64,000 bases of DNA. Origin: an uncultured Lachnospiraceae bacterium (lineage in GTDB: Bacteria > Bacillota > Clostridia > Lachnospirales > Lachnospiraceae). The stretch lies in NCBI GenBank assembly GCA_947564735.1, contig CANOEC010000010.1, positions 46,313 through 110,312 of the forward strand, in the 5' to 3' direction. This document shows positions 63,149-64,000 of the stretch, one piece after another. The position numbers were made by a program, and so were the translations under genes. Position 1 is the first letter of the stretch; every line of letters starts with the position of its first letter. Below the pieces are notes generated by a model. The model ran no database searches, was not told the origin of the DNA, and saw only the letters and a list, made by a program, of their open reading frames with translations.

Positions 63149-64000
63149 TCCACCATTGCAATCGCTTGTTCAATTATATTCTGGAACGTTTCAATCAGTA
63201 CGCCTTTCTTACTGTCATCAATATCCATCCTGTCAATGATATCACTATAGACTCCAGCAGTCCCCACAAGGGACTCTTCCACCTGCTTCATATATGAGCG
63301 ATTCCGCTCCACCGCATTTTCAATCGCTTCCCGAACCTCAACCGTGCCCGAAGCGCTTTTCTTCACATCATCAAAATATCTACCTGTCTGCTCAATACTC
63401 TTAATATTGCAAAGCACTGCTTCATCGGACGCTTCAATAAACTTGTTCAGTTCATTGCTTTGAAGTTCTACTTCCTGAATGCTCGCATGAATGCTCTCAA
63501 CCATGGTCCGACTCGTCTTTGCAAGCTTACTCACCTCCATCGCGACAACCGCAAAGCCCTTACCCTGTTCCCCTGCTCTCGCCGCCTCGATGCTTGCATT
63601 CAGCGCCAGAAGGTTTGTCTGGTCAGCAACCGCTTTGATTCCCTTAAGACTTTCACTGATTTTATCCAGCGCCTCCTGTAACAAATCGAAGGTCTGGGAC
63701 ATATTCTTAAAATTCTCCTGCAAAAGATTAGAATCCTGTCTTAATTGTTCCATCTGTCGCTGCGCCTCAGAAACAGCCGCATCTATCTCTACCTCCACAT
63801 CGTTAAAGTGGTCTGCTGCCGCTGTTATTTCCTGAAACCCATCCTCCAGTGCACTCACCTCGCCCTGCGGTCCGGTCATTTCTTCCTTCAATCCCGTAAG
63901 TCTCTCCGTCGCATATCGCATCTGCTGTGTCGTCTGGAAAACATCCTCGGCAAGTTCGTTGACCACCTTATATACGCTTGTCATTGCATAATTCAAAGGA
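63136..64000 (-). CDS. Methyl-accepting chemotaxis protein, C-terminal part (partial)
   Basis: The frame is open to the right edge of the window, so only about 287 residues of the C-terminus are visible. The signalling hairpin tip is intact ([20 protein letters not shown], then [20 protein letters not shown]), flanked by heptad-repeat coiled coil. It would contact CheA and CheW. The sensor and membrane part lies outside the window. It fits a motile organism, as does the flagellin gene. Confidence 0.88.
   Translation of the reverse strand, partial: PLNYAMTSVYKVVNELAEDVFQTTQQMRYATERLTGLKEEMTGPQGEVSALEDGFQEITAAADHFNDVEVEIDAAVSEAQRQMEQLRQDSNLLQENFKNMSQTFDLLQEALDKISESLKGIKAVADQTNLLALNASIEAARAGEQGKGFAVVAMEVSKLAKTSRTMVESIHASIQEVELQSNELNKFIEASDEAVLCNIKSIEQTGRYFDDVKKSASGTVEVREAIENAVERNRSYMKQVEESLVGTAGVYSDIIDRMDIDDSKKGVLIETFQNIIEQAIAMVEELS

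Noticed and set aside
1-64000. tRNA or rRNA genes
   Set aside because: None was recognised by eye on either strand. A tRNAscan-SE and Infernal run would be decisive.

Overview
The window looks like chromosome from an endospore-forming, flagellated Clostridia, most likely Lachnospiraceae. This is an inference from gene content: SpoIID- and SpoIIQ-like proteins, a flagellin behind a sigma-28-type promoter, a PyrK/PyrD-type dihydroorotate dehydrogenase, T-box leaders on tRNA synthetase genes and strong AGGAGG-type ribosome binding sites. Most core genes lie on the minus strand.

Layout. 1-1327: ECF sigma factor with a partial anti-sigma factor. 1743-7074: pyrimidine genes (pyrD, pyrK, pyrC), interrupted by a flagellin gene and a racemase-like gene. 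7199-17363: lipoprotein, PlsC acyltransferase, a GH9-like protein with lost catalytic residues, an amidohydrolase, sporulation proteins SpoIIQ-like and SpoIID-like, an EF-hand-like protein and an aconitase-family hydratase. 17551-21080: a decayed zone (aldo/keto reductase and SDR fragments, mobile-element fragments) that also holds an intact sigma factor/DUF2461 pair and a P-loop kinase.

21080-35273 is a roughly 14.1 kb integrative mobilizable element bounded by direct repeats. It carries integrase, XRE regulator, excisionase, an oriT-like inverted repeat and a MobV relaxase. Its cargo is (a) a RecQ-like helicase with a C-terminal nuclease-like domain plus an unrecognised partner gene, (b) a MITE-like structured element and insertion sequences, and (c) a tightly coupled four-gene operon: hicA, hicB, a SEC-C protein with an RX4H (HEPN-type) motif, and a second protein with an RX4H motif. 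Groups (a) and (c) are the best candidates for undescribed defence or conflict systems. Just right of the element lie BlaI, BlaR1 and LysR gene fragments.

36167-47491: a C45-family hydrolase, a MetRS2-type methionyl-tRNA synthetase with a T-box, an XRE/FtsX-type ABC transporter locus preceded by a degenerate second T-box copy, a UvrA2-like protein and an iron-sulfur aldo/keto reductase. 47605-63000: hflX behind a long leader that encodes an 18-residue peptide with an RTR motif followed by a terminator (a likely antibiotic-responsive attenuator), glycogen phosphorylase, a lipoprotein, ileS with its T-box, small proteins, a second ABC transporter and a PadR/DUF2812 pair. The window ends in a partial chemotaxis receptor.

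A family of short perfect hairpins with three-base loops recurs in intergenic regions near 1.6, 7.8 and 63.0 kb.
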